A stretch of 64,000 bases of DNA from Amycolatopsis sp. GM8. Lineage in GTDB: Bacteria; Actinomycetota; Actinomycetes; Mycobacteriales; Pseudonocardiaceae. Shown piece after piece: positions 35,546-44,666 of the stretch (position 1 is the first letter of the stretch; each line of letters starts with the position of its first letter). Under the pieces are notes generated by a model. The model saw nothing but the letters and a program-made list of their open reading frames with translations. It was not told where the DNA came from and did not search any database. The position numbers and the translations under genes are program-made. The stretch spans positions 372,001 through 436,000 of the forward strand of contig NZ_JAJKFK010000001.1 of the NCBI RefSeq assembly GCF_021653975.1, written 5' to 3'.

Positions 35546-37216
35546 CTACTGCGAGAACGCCGCCAGGAACCGGTCCCGGAACGCGCTCATCGGCCAGACC
35601 GGGGCGTGCGGGTCCGGGCGCAGGCCGGGCGTCCAGCCCCAGCTGGAAACCCGGTCCAGCACCTTGGGGTCCTTGGCCACGATCGTGATCGGCACGTCGC
35701 GGCTCGCGCCGTCGCTGCCGGTCACGGACGTGTTCGGCTGGTGGTCGCCGAGGAAGACCATCACCGTGTTCTCGTCGCCGTAGGTCTGCAGGTACGAGAT
35801 CAGCGTGTTCAGCGAGTACTGGATGGATTGCCCATACGCGGCACGGGTGTTCGCCGGGGACGACCACGCTTCCGGCAGCTGCAGGCCCTGCGCCGGCATC
35901 GGCTTGTAGACCGATCCGTCGCCCACCTGGTCCCAGCCGACCATCCGCGGCAGCGGCGCCCACGGCCAGTGGCTCGACACCAGCACGATCTCCGTCATCA
36001 GCGGCGGGTGCCCGGGCTTGGCCAGCTCGTTGTCCTGGAACTTCTTCATCGTGAACTGGTCGGGCATCGACGCGTAGGAGAAGGCCGGGCCCTGGTAGCC
36101 GACGTTCCGCCCGTCGTAGACCTGGTCGTAGCCGTAGAACTTGCCTTCGGGCCAGTCGCCGAAGTTCGAGGGTTCGTCGGCGACCGTCCGCCAGCCCGCG
36201 TTCCCGAAGGCCTTCGCGAGCGTCAGCCGGTCACCGCCGACCAGGTCGTTGTAGCGCTGCTGGTTGTTCACCCAGGTGCCCGATTCCAGCGTCGAGTGCG
36301 CGAACCAGCTGCCACCGCCGGTCGTGGACGAGGTGAGGAACCCGCTGCGCGCGTCGAATCCGGCCGCCTGCAAGGACTTCGTGCCGCTGTCGAGCAGCGA
36401 GTCGATCGCGGGCGCGATATCCGAGTCCTGCACGGCGACCCGCCCGTAGCTCTCGATGAACGTCAGCATCACGTTCTTGCCCCGCAACGCGGTCAGCAAC
36501 TGGTCCGGTGGCGTGTTCTTGTACGCGTCCGTCGCCACCTCCTGCGCGAACGCCTCGCGGTCCTTGAGGTCGGCCGACACCTGGCGCGCGTCGTGATAGA
36601 CGAGCGAGGCCGCGGTGCGCGCGGCGATCGGTTCGCCCTGTTCGAACTGGAGCCCGAACACCGCGCACACGATCCACACGACCGCCAGTACGGCGGCGGT
36701 GCGGCCCACGGTCTTGCGCTGCCCGGCGGCGACCCGCATCAGCCGGACCGCGGCGAGCGCCATCAGCACCAGCACCGCGACGATGAGCAGGCACGCGCCG
36801 ATCTCCGCGGCCAGGGCGCCCGCCTTGCCGGCCGACTCCTCGACCAGGCCGATGGCCGCCGGCAGGAAGCTCCAGTCGAAGACCAGGTTGAACGGCCGGT
36901 CGAAGGCGATGAAGAAGCCGATGTCGGCGAGCTTCACGAGCAGCACGAGCCCGAGTCCCGCGCCGAGCACGGCCGCCACGATCTTCCTGGGCCGCGGCGG
37001 CAGGAGCAGCGCCAGCCCGATGCCGACGAGGAGTTCCCCCGGGATCCGCAGGAACGCCAGCACGGTGAACCGGCTGAACTGGTCGGGCAGGACCAGCGCC
37101 GCCAGCACGAGCAGCAGGGCCAGTGCGGTCAGCACGCGCCCGAAGATCCGCCGGCCCTTCGAGGGCCCTTCGGCCGTGACCGGTTCAGCGGGCGGGACGC
37201 GCGTGAGCAGCGACAC
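35546..37216 (-). CDS. membrane-embedded sulfatase-family protein (LtaS/EptA-like)
   Basis: A 556-aa protein with an N-terminal block of about five membrane helices (for example FGRVLTALALLLVLAALVLP) and an extracellular sulfatase/alkaline-phosphatase-like domain. NVMLTFIESYGRVAVQD holds the nucleophile region; VLVSSHWPW and VMVFLGDHQPN provide metal ligands. Relatives transfer phosphoglycerol or phosphoethanolamine to surface glycans and lipids, or hydrolyse sulfates. GTG at 37216 with GGAAGGA 10 nt upstream. Probably co-transcribed with the TPR protein. Substrate unknown. Confidence 0.85.
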   Translation of the reverse strand: MSLLTRVPPAEPVTAEGPSKGRRIFGRVLTALALLLVLAALVLPDQFSRFTVLAFLRIPGELLVGIGLALLLPPRPRKIVAAVLGAGLGLVLLVKLADIGFFIAFDRPFNLVFDWSFLPAAIGLVEESAGKAGALAAEIGACLLIVAVLVLMALAAVRLMRVAAGQRKTVGRTAAVLAVVWIVCAVFGLQFEQGEPIAARTAASLVYHDARQVSADLKDREAFAQEVATDAYKNTPPDQLLTALRGKNVMLTFIESYGRVAVQDSDIAPAIDSLLDSGTKSLQAAGFDARSGFLTSSTTGGGSWFAHSTLESGTWVNNQQRYNDLVGGDRLTLAKAFGNAGWRTVADEPSNFGDWPEGKFYGYDQVYDGRNVGYQGPAFSYASMPDQFTMKKFQDNELAKPGHPPLMTEIVLVSSHWPWAPLPRMVGWDQVGDGSVYKPMPAQGLQLPEAWSSPANTRAAYGQSIQYSLNTLISYLQTYGDENTVMVFLGDHQPNTSVTGSDGASRDVPITIVAKDPKVLDRVSSWGWTPGLRPDPHAPVWPMSAFRDRFLAAFSQ

Positions 37217-37365
37217 CGGGGGTCCTTCCGTCGGGATGGGGTCACTTCCTACACGACCCCGGCGGTGTCGCGGTTCAGCTCCCGCTGTGACCGGCTGGGC
37301 AGTCCGTACTCCCTGGCGCACCTTGATTCGGACACCGTGTCGCGTCTCGTGACAAAGTCGGCCGT

Positions 37366-38205
37366 ATGCGAATCGGCATCCATCTCCCCATCACGACCGC
37401 CGAACAGATCCAGGCGGACGCGGCCACGGCCAAGGGCGCGGACAGCTTGTGGGCGAACCAGCTGCCCGGCGCCGGCGACGCACTGCTCGGACTGAGTGCC
37501 GTGGGCGGGACGCAAGAGCTGGGCACGGCGGTCATCCCGGCCCGTCCGCGGCATCCCGCGGAGCTGGCGGCCGCCGCACTGACGACGCAGGCGCTCACCG
37601 GCGGCCGGCTCACGCTCGGTATCGGGGCCGGTCACCGGGCCGTCGCCACGGACATGTTCGGTGTCCCTTACACCGCACCGGTCCGGCACCTGCGCGAGTA
37701 CCTGGAGGTGTTGCGCCCGCTGCTGCGCGGCGAGCACGTCAAGCACTCGGGCGAGTTCTTCACCGTGGACACCGCGGTCACGATGCAGGCAGCCGCGCCG
37801 CCGGTCCTGATCGCCGCGCTGGGGCCCCGGATGCTGGAGGTCGCCCGTGATCTCGCCGACGGCACCATCGCGACCTGGGTCCGGCCGGAACTGGTGGCCG
37901 AGTATTTTGTCCCGCGCCTGCGCGAGGACTCCCGCGTGGTGGTGACGGCGATGGTCGCGGTCACCAACGATCCCGACGGCCTCCGGGACACGTTCGCGCG
38001 CCAGCTCGAGATGGTCGGCGACGTCCCCGCCTACCGGGCGATACTCGACCGCGGCGGCCTGTCCGGTCCTGCCGACACGCTCGTCGCCGGGCCGGAAGAC
38101 GTTGTGCGGCGCGAGATCCAGCGGTTCCGCGATGCGGGTGTCACCGACCTCGTCATCGCCCCGGTCGGCGACCCGCGGCACGTGCTCGACGTCGCCACGT
38201 CGTAG
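37366..38205 (+). CDS. LLM-class F420-dependent oxidoreductase (copy 1)
   Basis: A 279-aa luciferase-like TIM-barrel protein: MRIGIHLPITTAEQIQADAA, LTGGRLTLGIGAGHRA, HSGEFFTVDTAVTM and ALGPRMLEVARDLADGTIAT. LLM proteins of this length usually use F420 or FMN for hydride transfer. It is a close paralogue of the gene at 39158; the two flank a LysR gene. A CAAAGT box lies 7 nt before the ATG. Substrate unknown. Confidence 0.9.
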   Translation: MRIGIHLPITTAEQIQADAATAKGADSLWANQLPGAGDALLGLSAVGGTQELGTAVIPARPRHPAELAAAALTTQALTGGRLTLGIGAGHRAVATDMFGVPYTAPVRHLREYLEVLRPLLRGEHVKHSGEFFTVDTAVTMQAAAPPVLIAALGPRMLEVARDLADGTIATWVRPELVAEYFVPRLREDSRVVVTAMVAVTNDPDGLRDTFARQLEMVGDVPAYRAILDRGGLSGPADTLVAGPEDVVRREIQRFRDAGVTDLVIAPVGDPRHVLDVATS

Positions 38206-38209
38206 GCCG

Positions 38210-39064
38210 TTACGCAAACGCCTTGACGACCACCGCCGCGCACTGGCTGACTGTTTCGTCGTCGCGGGCGAGAATGACACCGTCGACGGCGACCGCCGGG
38301 TCGAGCGGGATCGAGCGCACCCGCTTCGATTCCGTGATCTGCCCGGCGGGCAGCACGGCCCAGCTGCCCGGATCGGACCCGATCTCGACGAGCAGGTTCG
38401 GCGTCGTATCGGCCGGGCGGCCGAGGGATGGCCGGACGCGGGCATCGCGCAACGCGGCCGTGACGGCGTCGTGCAGCGGCGGATCGGCCTCGCGCGCGGG
38501 CAGGCGGAGCACGAAACCGGCCAGCTCGCGCAAGGTGACCGCCTCTCGCGCGGCCAGTGGATGACGGACGGACACCACCGCCCGCAGTGGTTCAGACCAT
38601 GCCGGGAGTACCCGGAGCCCGCTCACCCGGCGCATTCCCCGGGCCAGCGCGAGGTCGATTTCCCCGCTCCGCAAGGCTTTCAGCCGCTCGGTGACCGGCA
38701 GCTCGACCAGCACCGGGGTGAAATCGGGCGAAAGTTCCCGCAGCAGCTCGAGTCCGCGTTCGAGCCGGTCGGCAGGCCCCGGCGCGGTGCCGATCCGGAC
38801 TATGCGGACGGGATTCCCGGCGACGGCATGCACGCGGTCGGCCGCCAGTAGCGCCTCGCGCGCCGCGCCGAGCACGCGCCGTCCGGCCTCGGTGAGCCGG
38901 ACCGTGCGCGGCGACCGGTCCAGCAGCCGCACCCCGAGCTCCCGCTCCAGCCGCGCCACCTGCTGGCTGACCGCGGGTTGCACGATGCCGAGCCGCTCGG
39001 CCGCACGGCCGAAGTGCAGTTCCTCGGCGACGGTGACGAAATACCGCAGCGCCCGCAGCTCCAT
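38210..39064 (-). CDS. LysR-family regulator between duplicated LLM genes
   Basis: A 284-aa LysR protein: ALRYFVTVAEELHFGRAAER and GIVQPAVSQQVARLERELGV form the winged helix, followed by a periplasmic-binding-like effector domain. The ATG at 39064 has an ideal GGAGGTAGGG before it; an upstream GTG is less likely. Divergent from the second LLM gene and convergent with the first, so it probably regulates at least the second. Confidence 0.94.
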   Translation of the reverse strand: MELRALRYFVTVAEELHFGRAAERLGIVQPAVSQQVARLERELGVRLLDRSPRTVRLTEAGRRVLGAAREALLAADRVHAVAGNPVRIVRIGTAPGPADRLERGLELLRELSPDFTPVLVELPVTERLKALRSGEIDLALARGMRRVSGLRVLPAWSEPLRAVVSVRHPLAAREAVTLRELAGFVLRLPAREADPPLHDAVTAALRDARVRPSLGRPADTTPNLLVEIGSDPGSWAVLPAGQITESKRVRSIPLDPAVAVDGVILARDDETVSQCAAVVVKAFA

Positions 39065-39157
39065 CCCTACCTCCACCTGCGACGATCACCCGATCTTATC
39101 GCTGCGCGGGCGAAGTGGATCTGGTTCGGTGTCCGGCCCGGGCCGAGACTCGGTCTC

Positions 39158-40018
39158 ATGCGAATCGGAATCGACCTGTCCTTCTCGACGCCCGAACAGT
39201 TCCGGGCGGACGCGGCTATCGCCAAGGATGTGGACAGTTTGTGGACCTATCAAGCCACCGGCGGCTGGGACGCGCTGCTCGCACTGACCACGCTGGGCGG
39301 CACGCAGGAACTGGGCACCGCGGTCGTCCCGACCTACCCGCGGCATCCGGCCGTCCTGGCGGGTGAGGCACTGACCTTGCAGGCGCTCACCGGTGGCCGT
39401 TTCACCCTCGGTATCGGCCCCAGCCACGAGTCGTTGATGACCGGCCAGTACGGGATCCCTTACACCGCACCGGCCCGGCACACCCGCGAATATCTGGAGG
39501 TGCTGCGCCCGTTGCTGCGCGGCGAACACGTCAAGCACGCGGGCGAGTTCTTCACCGTCGACACCGCACTGACGATTCCCGCCGACCCGCCGCCGGTGCT
39601 GATCGCCGCGCTGGGCCCGCGGATGCTGGAGGTCGCCCGCGATCTGGCCGACGGCACGATCGCGACGTGGATCCGACCGGACACGGTTTCGGACTACCTC
39701 GTGCCGCGCCTGGGCGACGGCGCCCGGGTGGCCGCGGGCGTGATGGTCGCGGTCACGAACGACCCCGACGGGGCGCGGGAACAGTTCGCGCGCCAATTCG
39801 AATTCGTCAACTCCTTTCCGGCATACCGGGCGGTGCTCGAGCGCGACGGCAGCTCCGGTCCCGCGGACACGCTCGTCGCCGGTCCGGAGGAGGTAGTGCA
39901 CCGGGAGATCCGGCGGTTCGCCGACGCCGGGACGACCGACCTGCTGGTGGCTCCGTACGGGGACCTGCGGCGGATGGTCGACGTCGTCACCGCGGGCGCC
40001 CGCATGCTGGAACCCTGA
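39158..40018 (+). CDS. LLM-class F420-dependent oxidoreductase (copy 2)
   Basis: A 286-aa paralogue of the gene at 37366, nearly identical over the central region (EYLEVLRPLLRGEHVKHAGE against EYLEVLRPLLRGEHVKHSGE, then IAALGPRMLEVARDLADGTI in both). It starts MRIGIDLSFSTPEQFRADAA. The pair probably arose by local duplication with LysR in between. GAGACT lies 7 nt before the ATG. Same predicted activity, substrate unknown. Confidence 0.9.
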   Translation: MRIGIDLSFSTPEQFRADAAIAKDVDSLWTYQATGGWDALLALTTLGGTQELGTAVVPTYPRHPAVLAGEALTLQALTGGRFTLGIGPSHESLMTGQYGIPYTAPARHTREYLEVLRPLLRGEHVKHAGEFFTVDTALTIPADPPPVLIAALGPRMLEVARDLADGTIATWIRPDTVSDYLVPRLGDGARVAAGVMVAVTNDPDGAREQFARQFEFVNSFPAYRAVLERDGSSGPADTLVAGPEEVVHREIRRFADAGTTDLLVAPYGDLRRMVDVVTAGARMLEP

Positions 40019-40054
40019 TTTCGAATCCTGGGAAGCGAACTCTACCCTGACCTC

Positions 40055-41077
40055 ATGAAACTCGGTGTGATTCCTGGTGACGGCATCGGTATCGACGTGA
40101 CGGCGGAGGCACTGCGCGTGCTGGACGCGGTGGTGCCCGGCGTGGAGAAGGTCGACTACGACCTCGGCGCGGCGCGGTATCTGCGCACCGGCGAGATCCT
40201 GCCCGATTCGGTCCTGCACGAGGTCCGCGGGCACGACGCGATCCTGCTGGGCGCCATCGGCGATCCTTCGGTGCCGCCGGGCGTGCTGGAGCGGGACCTG
40301 CTGCTGCGCCTGCGGTTCGAGCTCGACCACTACGTGAACCTGCGGCCCGCGAAGTTGTATCCGGGCGTGACGACCCCGCTGGAGGGCAACCCGGAGATCG
40401 ACTTCGTGGTGTACCGCGAGGGCACGGAGGGCCCGTACACCGGCAATGGCGGAGTGCTGCGCCGGGCGACGCCGCACGAAGTCGCCACGGAGGTCAGCGT
40501 CAACACCGCCTTCGGGGTGGAGCGCGTGGTGCGGGCCGCTTTCCGGCAGGCGCAGTCGCGGGCGAAGAAGCGGATCACCTTGGTGCACAAGACGAACGTG
40601 CTCAAGTTCGCGGGCGCGCTGTGGCAGCGCACGGTGGACGCGGTGAGCGCGGAGTTCCCGGACGTCACCGTCGACTACAACCACGTCGACGCGGTGATGA
40701 TCCACCTGGTGACACATCCGGAACGCTACGACGTGATCGTGACGGACAACCTGTTCGGCGACATCGTCACCGACCTCGCCGGGGCCATCTGCGGCGGGAT
40801 CGGGCTGGCCGCGAGCGCGAACCTCAACCCGGACCGCCTGGCGCCGTCGATGTTCGAGCCGGTGCACGGCTCCGCGCCGGACATCGCCGGGCAGGACAAA
40901 GCGGACCCGACGGCCGCGGTGCTGTCGGTCGCGCTGATGCTGGACCACCTCGGCGAGACCGAGGCGGCCGCGAAGGTCGAGGCGGTCGTGCGGGCCGACC
41001 TGGCCCAGCGCGACCCCGAAAAGCCCGGCGGCACAAGGGAAATCGGCGAACGCCTCGCGACTGCCGCGGCCGCGTGA
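40055..41077 (+). CDS. leuB: 3-isopropylmalate dehydrogenase
   Basis: A 340-aa NAD-dependent decarboxylating dehydrogenase of leucine biosynthesis. [20 protein letters not shown] opens it; [25 protein letters not shown] and [20 protein letters not shown] carry the Arg/Lys/Asp catalytic and Mg ligands, and [17 protein letters not shown] is the cofactor signature. It stands outside any leu operon and ends at a strong intrinsic terminator. A TACCCT box 6 nt before the ATG suggests a leaderless start. Confidence 0.95.
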   Translation: MKLGVIPGDGIGIDVTAEALRVLDAVVPGVEKVDYDLGAARYLRTGEILPDSVLHEVRGHDAILLGAIGDPSVPPGVLERDLLLRLRFELDHYVNLRPAKLYPGVTTPLEGNPEIDFVVYREGTEGPYTGNGGVLRRATPHEVATEVSVNTAFGVERVVRAAFRQAQSRAKKRITLVHKTNVLKFAGALWQRTVDAVSAEFPDVTVDYNHVDAVMIHLVTHPERYDVIVTDNLFGDIVTDLAGAICGGIGLAASANLNPDRLAPSMFEPVHGSAPDIAGQDKADPTAAVLSVALMLDHLGETEAAAKVEAVVRADLAQRDPEKPGGTREIGERLATAAAA

Positions 41078-41082
41078 GGGCC

Positions 41083-41119
41083 CGGGGCGGCGCGGCTCGA
41101 TCCGCGCCGCCCCGTTTTT
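41083..41119 (+). terminator. strong rho-independent terminator after leuB
   Basis: A perfect 12-bp GC-rich stem (GGGGCGGCGCGG at 41084-41095 with its complement at 41102-41113), a CTCGAT loop and a run of five T (41115-41119). It separates leuB from the clamp-like gene. Confidence 0.9.
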
Positions 41120-41147
41120 GTCGTACCCCTTCGCTAGCGTCCGGCGC

Positions 41148-42231
41148 ATGGATCTCACCGCGAGTACCAGCGCGCTGGCGAGCGCGACGGCCGAGCTGAC
41201 CCGCCTGCTGCCCGGCCGCACACTCGACCCGGTGCTGGCCGGCGTCCTGCTCACCGCCGGCGAGCACGGCCTCGTCCTGTCCGCGAGCAACCGTGAGCTG
41301 GGCCTCCGGCTGACCCGCCCGGCGATGGTGCACTCGGACGGCGCCGCGCTCGTCGCCGCGCGGCCGCTGGCGGAGACGGTGCGCGCTGGAATCCGAGGAC
41401 CTGCGGCTGGTGACCGAGGGCGCCCGGCTCGCGATCCGCACGCCGGGTGCGCGGTTCGCGTTGCCGTTGCTGGACATCGACCTCCATCCCGGGGTGCCCG
41501 CGCCACCCGCCCGGGTGGGCACGGTGCCGGGCGACGCCCTGCGGACGGCACTGGTCGCGGTGGCGAGTGCCGCGTCGAAGGACGACGCGCTGCCGATCTT
41601 CACCGGGATTCGGCTGTGGACGGACGGCGGCCGGCTGACGCTGCTGACCACCGACCGCTACCGGATGGCGCGCTGCGTCGTGCCCTGGTCCGGCGGCGAG
41701 CTGGACCTGCTCGCGCCGGGCGCCGTGCTCGCCGAGGTGGCGCGGCAGTTCAGCGGTCCGGTCGCCGTGCACGCGGATGCCGACCGGCTCGGCCTGAGCT
41801 GGGGTGACGACGCGTTCAGCACGGCGTTGCTGGGGGTGTCGTTCCCGGACGAGCGCGCCCGCCAGTTGCTGCTGCGCGCGACCGCCACCGGCGCCGCCGA
41901 GGTGGAGGCGGACGCGCTCGCCGCCGCGGTCCGCCGGGCGACGCCATATGCGGGCCCGCGCGGCACGGTGACGATCACCGCTTGGGAGGGCGAGCTGCGG
42001 GTCCAGGGCAGTGACCCGCACAACGGCGAGTCGGAGGAATCGGTCAAGGCGAGTGTCTCCGGACACCACGGCGCGGCCGTCTACCAGGCCCGTTTCCTGC
42101 TCGACGCGCTCCGCCCGTTCGCGGGCCGCCCGGTGCGCGTCGAACGGCAGGAAGGCTTGCGCCCCACCGTTTTCACCGGCGAGATCGGGGAGGTGGAGCT
42201 GACTCATCTGGTCGTCCCGATGCGGACCTGA
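41148..42231 (+). pseudogene. DnaN-like (beta sliding clamp) paralogue, frameshifted
   Basis: Two frames together encode a beta-clamp-like protein. The first (ATG at 41148) reads ALASATAELTRLLPGRTLDP and stays good to about 41380. The second, after a shift at 41381-41387 within a GCGCGC run, gives ESEDLRLVTEGARLAIRTPG and ends GEVELTHLVVPMRT at 42231. ASKDDALPIFTGIRLW and LLTTDRYRMARCVVPW are hallmark DnaN segments. Joined they would make about 360 aa, near normal length. Losing 2 bp from the CG run, or a sequencing error there, would explain the break. As written the protein is broken. A TAGCGT box 7 nt before the ATG implies a leaderless transcript. Confidence 0.75.
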
Positions 42232-42312
42232 CCGCGCGCGGCCGGCGCACCTCGAACCAGCGAAACCCGGGGTCATTACGCTGGGCCGGACAACGCGGAG
42301 TGAGGAGCGGGG

Positions 42313-43557
42313 ATGGGTGTCGAGGCCGCCGCGGTGGACGCGGCGTACGAGCGGCTGAGCGGGGTGGTGGCGCGGACGCCGCTGCAGCCGCACCAGCGGA
42401 GCACCACCCGCACCGGCGCCGACGTGTGGCTCAAGCGCGAGGACCTGCAGGTCGTGCGCTCCTACAAGCTCCGCGGCGCGTACAACCTGCTCGCCCAGCT
42501 CGACCAGGAGCAACGGGATCGCACGGTGGTGTGCGCGAGCGCCGGGAACCACGCCCAGGGCGTCGCGTTCGCCTGCCGGGCGCTGGACCTGCGCGCCAAG
42601 ATCTTCATCCCGCGCACGACGCCCCGCCAGAAGCGCGCCCGGATCGCGCTGCTCGGCGGCGACCGGGTGGAGGTCATCATCGGTGGCGAGACCTACGACG
42701 CCGCCTCCGCCGCGGCCCGCGAGGAGGCCGCGCGGTCCGGTGCGGTGATGGTGCCCGCGTTCGACCACCCGGACGTCATCGCCGGGCAGGGCACGGTCGC
42801 GCGCGAGATCGTCGAGCAGCTCGGCCGCGCGCCCGACGCGGTGGTCGTGCCGGTCGGCGGTGGCGGGCTGATCGCGGGCATCACGACGTGGTTCGCGAAG
42901 CACCATCCCGGCACCCGGATCATCGGCGTCGAACCGGCCGGCGCGGCGTGCATGGCCGCGGCCGTGGCGGCCGGCGGGCCGGTCGAGCTGGCGGAGCTGG
43001 ACGGGTTCGTCGACGGTGCCGCCGTGCGCAAGGCCGGCCTGCACACCTACGGCGTGCTCGAGGAGCATCCGGTCGAGCTGCGGCAGGTCGACTCGGGTGT
43101 GCTGTGCGAGGAGATGCTCGCCCTGTTCGATGTGGACGGTGTGATCGCCGAGCCGGCCGGCGCGCTCGCCGCGGCCGCGTTGCGCGCGAAAGGTGTTGTG
43201 CGGCAAGGGGAAACGGTGGTCGCGGTGGTGTCGGGCGGCAACCACGACGTGAGCCGCTACGCCGAGGTGATCGAGCGCGCCCTGGTGTCGCGCGGGGTGA
43301 AGCACTATTTCCTGGTCGAGTTCCCGCAGGAGCCGGGCGCGCTGCGGCGCTTCCTGGACCAGATCCTCGGCCCCGACGACGACATCACGCTGTTCGAATA
43401 CGTCAAGCGCACCAACCGCGAATACGGTCCCGCGCTGGTCGGCGTGGAGCTCGGCAGCCCGGACGACCTGGCCCCGCTGCTCGCGCGCCTCGACGCGTCG
43501 CCGGTGAACGCCGAGAAACTGTCGCCGGACGACCCCGTTTTCCGCTTCCTGGTCTGA
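42313..43557 (+). CDS. ilvA: threonine ammonia-lyase (threonine dehydratase)
   Basis: A 414-aa PLP enzyme converting threonine to 2-oxobutanoate for isoleucine synthesis. VVRSYKLRGAYN has the PLP Lys (about 52), CASAGNHAQG the phosphate loop, VPVGGGGLIAGI the cofactor site. The C-terminal about 80 residues (KHYFLVEFPQEPGALRRFLD) form a single ACT-like regulatory domain, as in the shorter biosynthetic form likely regulated by isoleucine. ATG after AGGAGCGGGG. Stands alone. Confidence 0.95.
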   Translation: MGVEAAAVDAAYERLSGVVARTPLQPHQRSTTRTGADVWLKREDLQVVRSYKLRGAYNLLAQLDQEQRDRTVVCASAGNHAQGVAFACRALDLRAKIFIPRTTPRQKRARIALLGGDRVEVIIGGETYDAASAAAREEAARSGAVMVPAFDHPDVIAGQGTVAREIVEQLGRAPDAVVVPVGGGGLIAGITTWFAKHHPGTRIIGVEPAGAACMAAAVAAGGPVELAELDGFVDGAAVRKAGLHTYGVLEEHPVELRQVDSGVLCEEMLALFDVDGVIAEPAGALAAAALRAKGVVRQGETVVAVVSGGNHDVSRYAEVIERALVSRGVKHYFLVEFPQEPGALRRFLDQILGPDDDITLFEYVKRTNREYGPALVGVELGSPDDLAPLLARLDASPVNAEKLSPDDPVFRFLV

Positions 43558-43654
43558 TTCGTCCGAACGAGTGGATCTACCCATACCAGACAACGTGCTC
43601 GGAAGTGATCGCGTGTCCCCGGCGCAGTACTTCACATACTGAGGGGAGCCTGGG

Positions 43655-44497
43655 GTGAGACCTGTTCGTATCGCGGCCGTTTGTGCGGCCGCAGTGCTGA
43701 CCGTTGTGGCACCGGGGGTGGCGGCTGGCGCCGGTAAGGCGCCGGCCGCTTTCGCGTTGACGGGCGCGTACAACGCGCCGGCGTTGGAAGGCACGGACTT
43801 CGACACGGTGGCGCGGGTGTACGCGTCGCCCACGACGCCAGGCACGACGAGCGTGCAGCAGCCGGACGACACCCTGTACGTGGGCCCGCTGTCCACCGGG
43901 ACGTCGTGGTTCCTGCACGTGAACGCCAAAGTGGGCGCGTTCGACGACGCGGTCCCGCCCGCGGGCGCCACGCTGGACCCGAACTTCGACGCGTCGGCGA
44001 ACCTGAGCGAGCGCGGCGCCACGAGTGCGAACGTGCGCTCGGACTACATGCTGGAATCACAGAACACGATCTTCGACCAGACGCCGCAGCACGCGTGGTT
44101 GTACCTGGACGACGCGACCAGTTCCGCGGACTGCGCCCGCGGCTCGCAGACCGCGACGGCGGACGCCGCCCGGCTGTGGGTGCGACAGCCTGACCGGACG
44201 CTGACGGAAGTCCCGGTGCCGCAAGGAGATCAGGCGTACGAGGTGGACCAGGTGCCGCTGCGGCTGCCCGCCTACACCATCGACCAGCAGTCCCAGCCGC
44301 AGTACGCGGACATCACGATCCGGCGGGTGGACAGCCCGGCGGACCTGGTCCAGACCGACCAGTGGCACACCGGGCGGGCCAGTGCCGCCGCAGGCTGGCG
44401 CGTCGATGTGGACAGCTACATCCTCACGTCCGGCACCCGCTCCGCCGAGCAGCACGCGGTGCTGATCCTCGGCGCGGCAACCTGTTCGCTGCACTGA
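43655..44497 (+). CDS. secreted protein of unknown function
   Basis: A 280-aa protein with a clear signal peptide (MRPVRIAAVCAAAVLTVVAP, likely cleavage after VAAGA). The mature part has no domain I recognise; it is rich in Thr, Asp and Pro, with two Cys (SADCARGSQ and GAATCSLH) that may form a disulfide. GTG start with GAGGGGAG upstream. Its stop codon lies at the first unit of the 44.5-kb repeat array. Likely extracellular; function unknown. Confidence 0.8.
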   Translation: MRPVRIAAVCAAAVLTVVAPGVAAGAGKAPAAFALTGAYNAPALEGTDFDTVARVYASPTTPGTTSVQQPDDTLYVGPLSTGTSWFLHVNAKVGAFDDAVPPAGATLDPNFDASANLSERGATSANVRSDYMLESQNTIFDQTPQHAWLYLDDATSSADCARGSQTATADAARLWVRQPDRTLTEVPVPQGDQAYEVDQVPLRLPAYTIDQQSQPQYADITIRRVDSPADLVQTDQWHTGRASAAAGWRVDVDSYILTSGTRSAEQHAVLILGAATCSLH

Positions 44498-44652
44498 CGC
44501 GAACGCCGAACTCGCTGTCCTGAACGTACGACTCGCGCTCCCGAGCGTCGGACTCGCCGACGCCCACGCGAGTCCGACACTCCAGACGGCGAGTCCGACA
44601 CTGGGGACGGCGAGTTCGACAGTCCGGACGGCGAGTCCGACACGCGGGGCGG
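44494..44652. repeat. family A 21-bp repeats: inverted array of 2-3 plus 4 units
   Basis: Left arm: units at 44515-44535 and 44536-44556, with a degenerate unit at 44494-44514, all oriented to end in ACTCG. A 12-bp spacer (44557-44568) follows. Right arm: four units in opposite orientation at 44569-44589, 44590-44610, 44611-44631 and 44632-44652, each beginning CGAGT(T/C)CGACA and mostly ending GACGG. The innermost units (44543-44556 with 44569-44582) pair at 13 of 14 positions. It fills the gap between the convergent secreted-protein and globin genes. Confidence 0.9.
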
Positions 44653-44666
44653 GCGCGCGCGGGGGG

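Noticed and set aside
39086-41551. 821-aa minus-strand frame opposite LLM copy 2 and leuB
   Set aside because: Covers two well-supported plus-strand genes and has no domain of its own.
41251-44022. 923-aa minus-strand frame opposite the clamp and ilvA genes
   Set aside because: Shadow; also spans the frameshifted clamp gene and the promoter of ilvA.
44494-44652. CRISPR array
   Set aside because: Units are contiguous 21-mers without unique spacers, in two orientations, and no cas genes are present.
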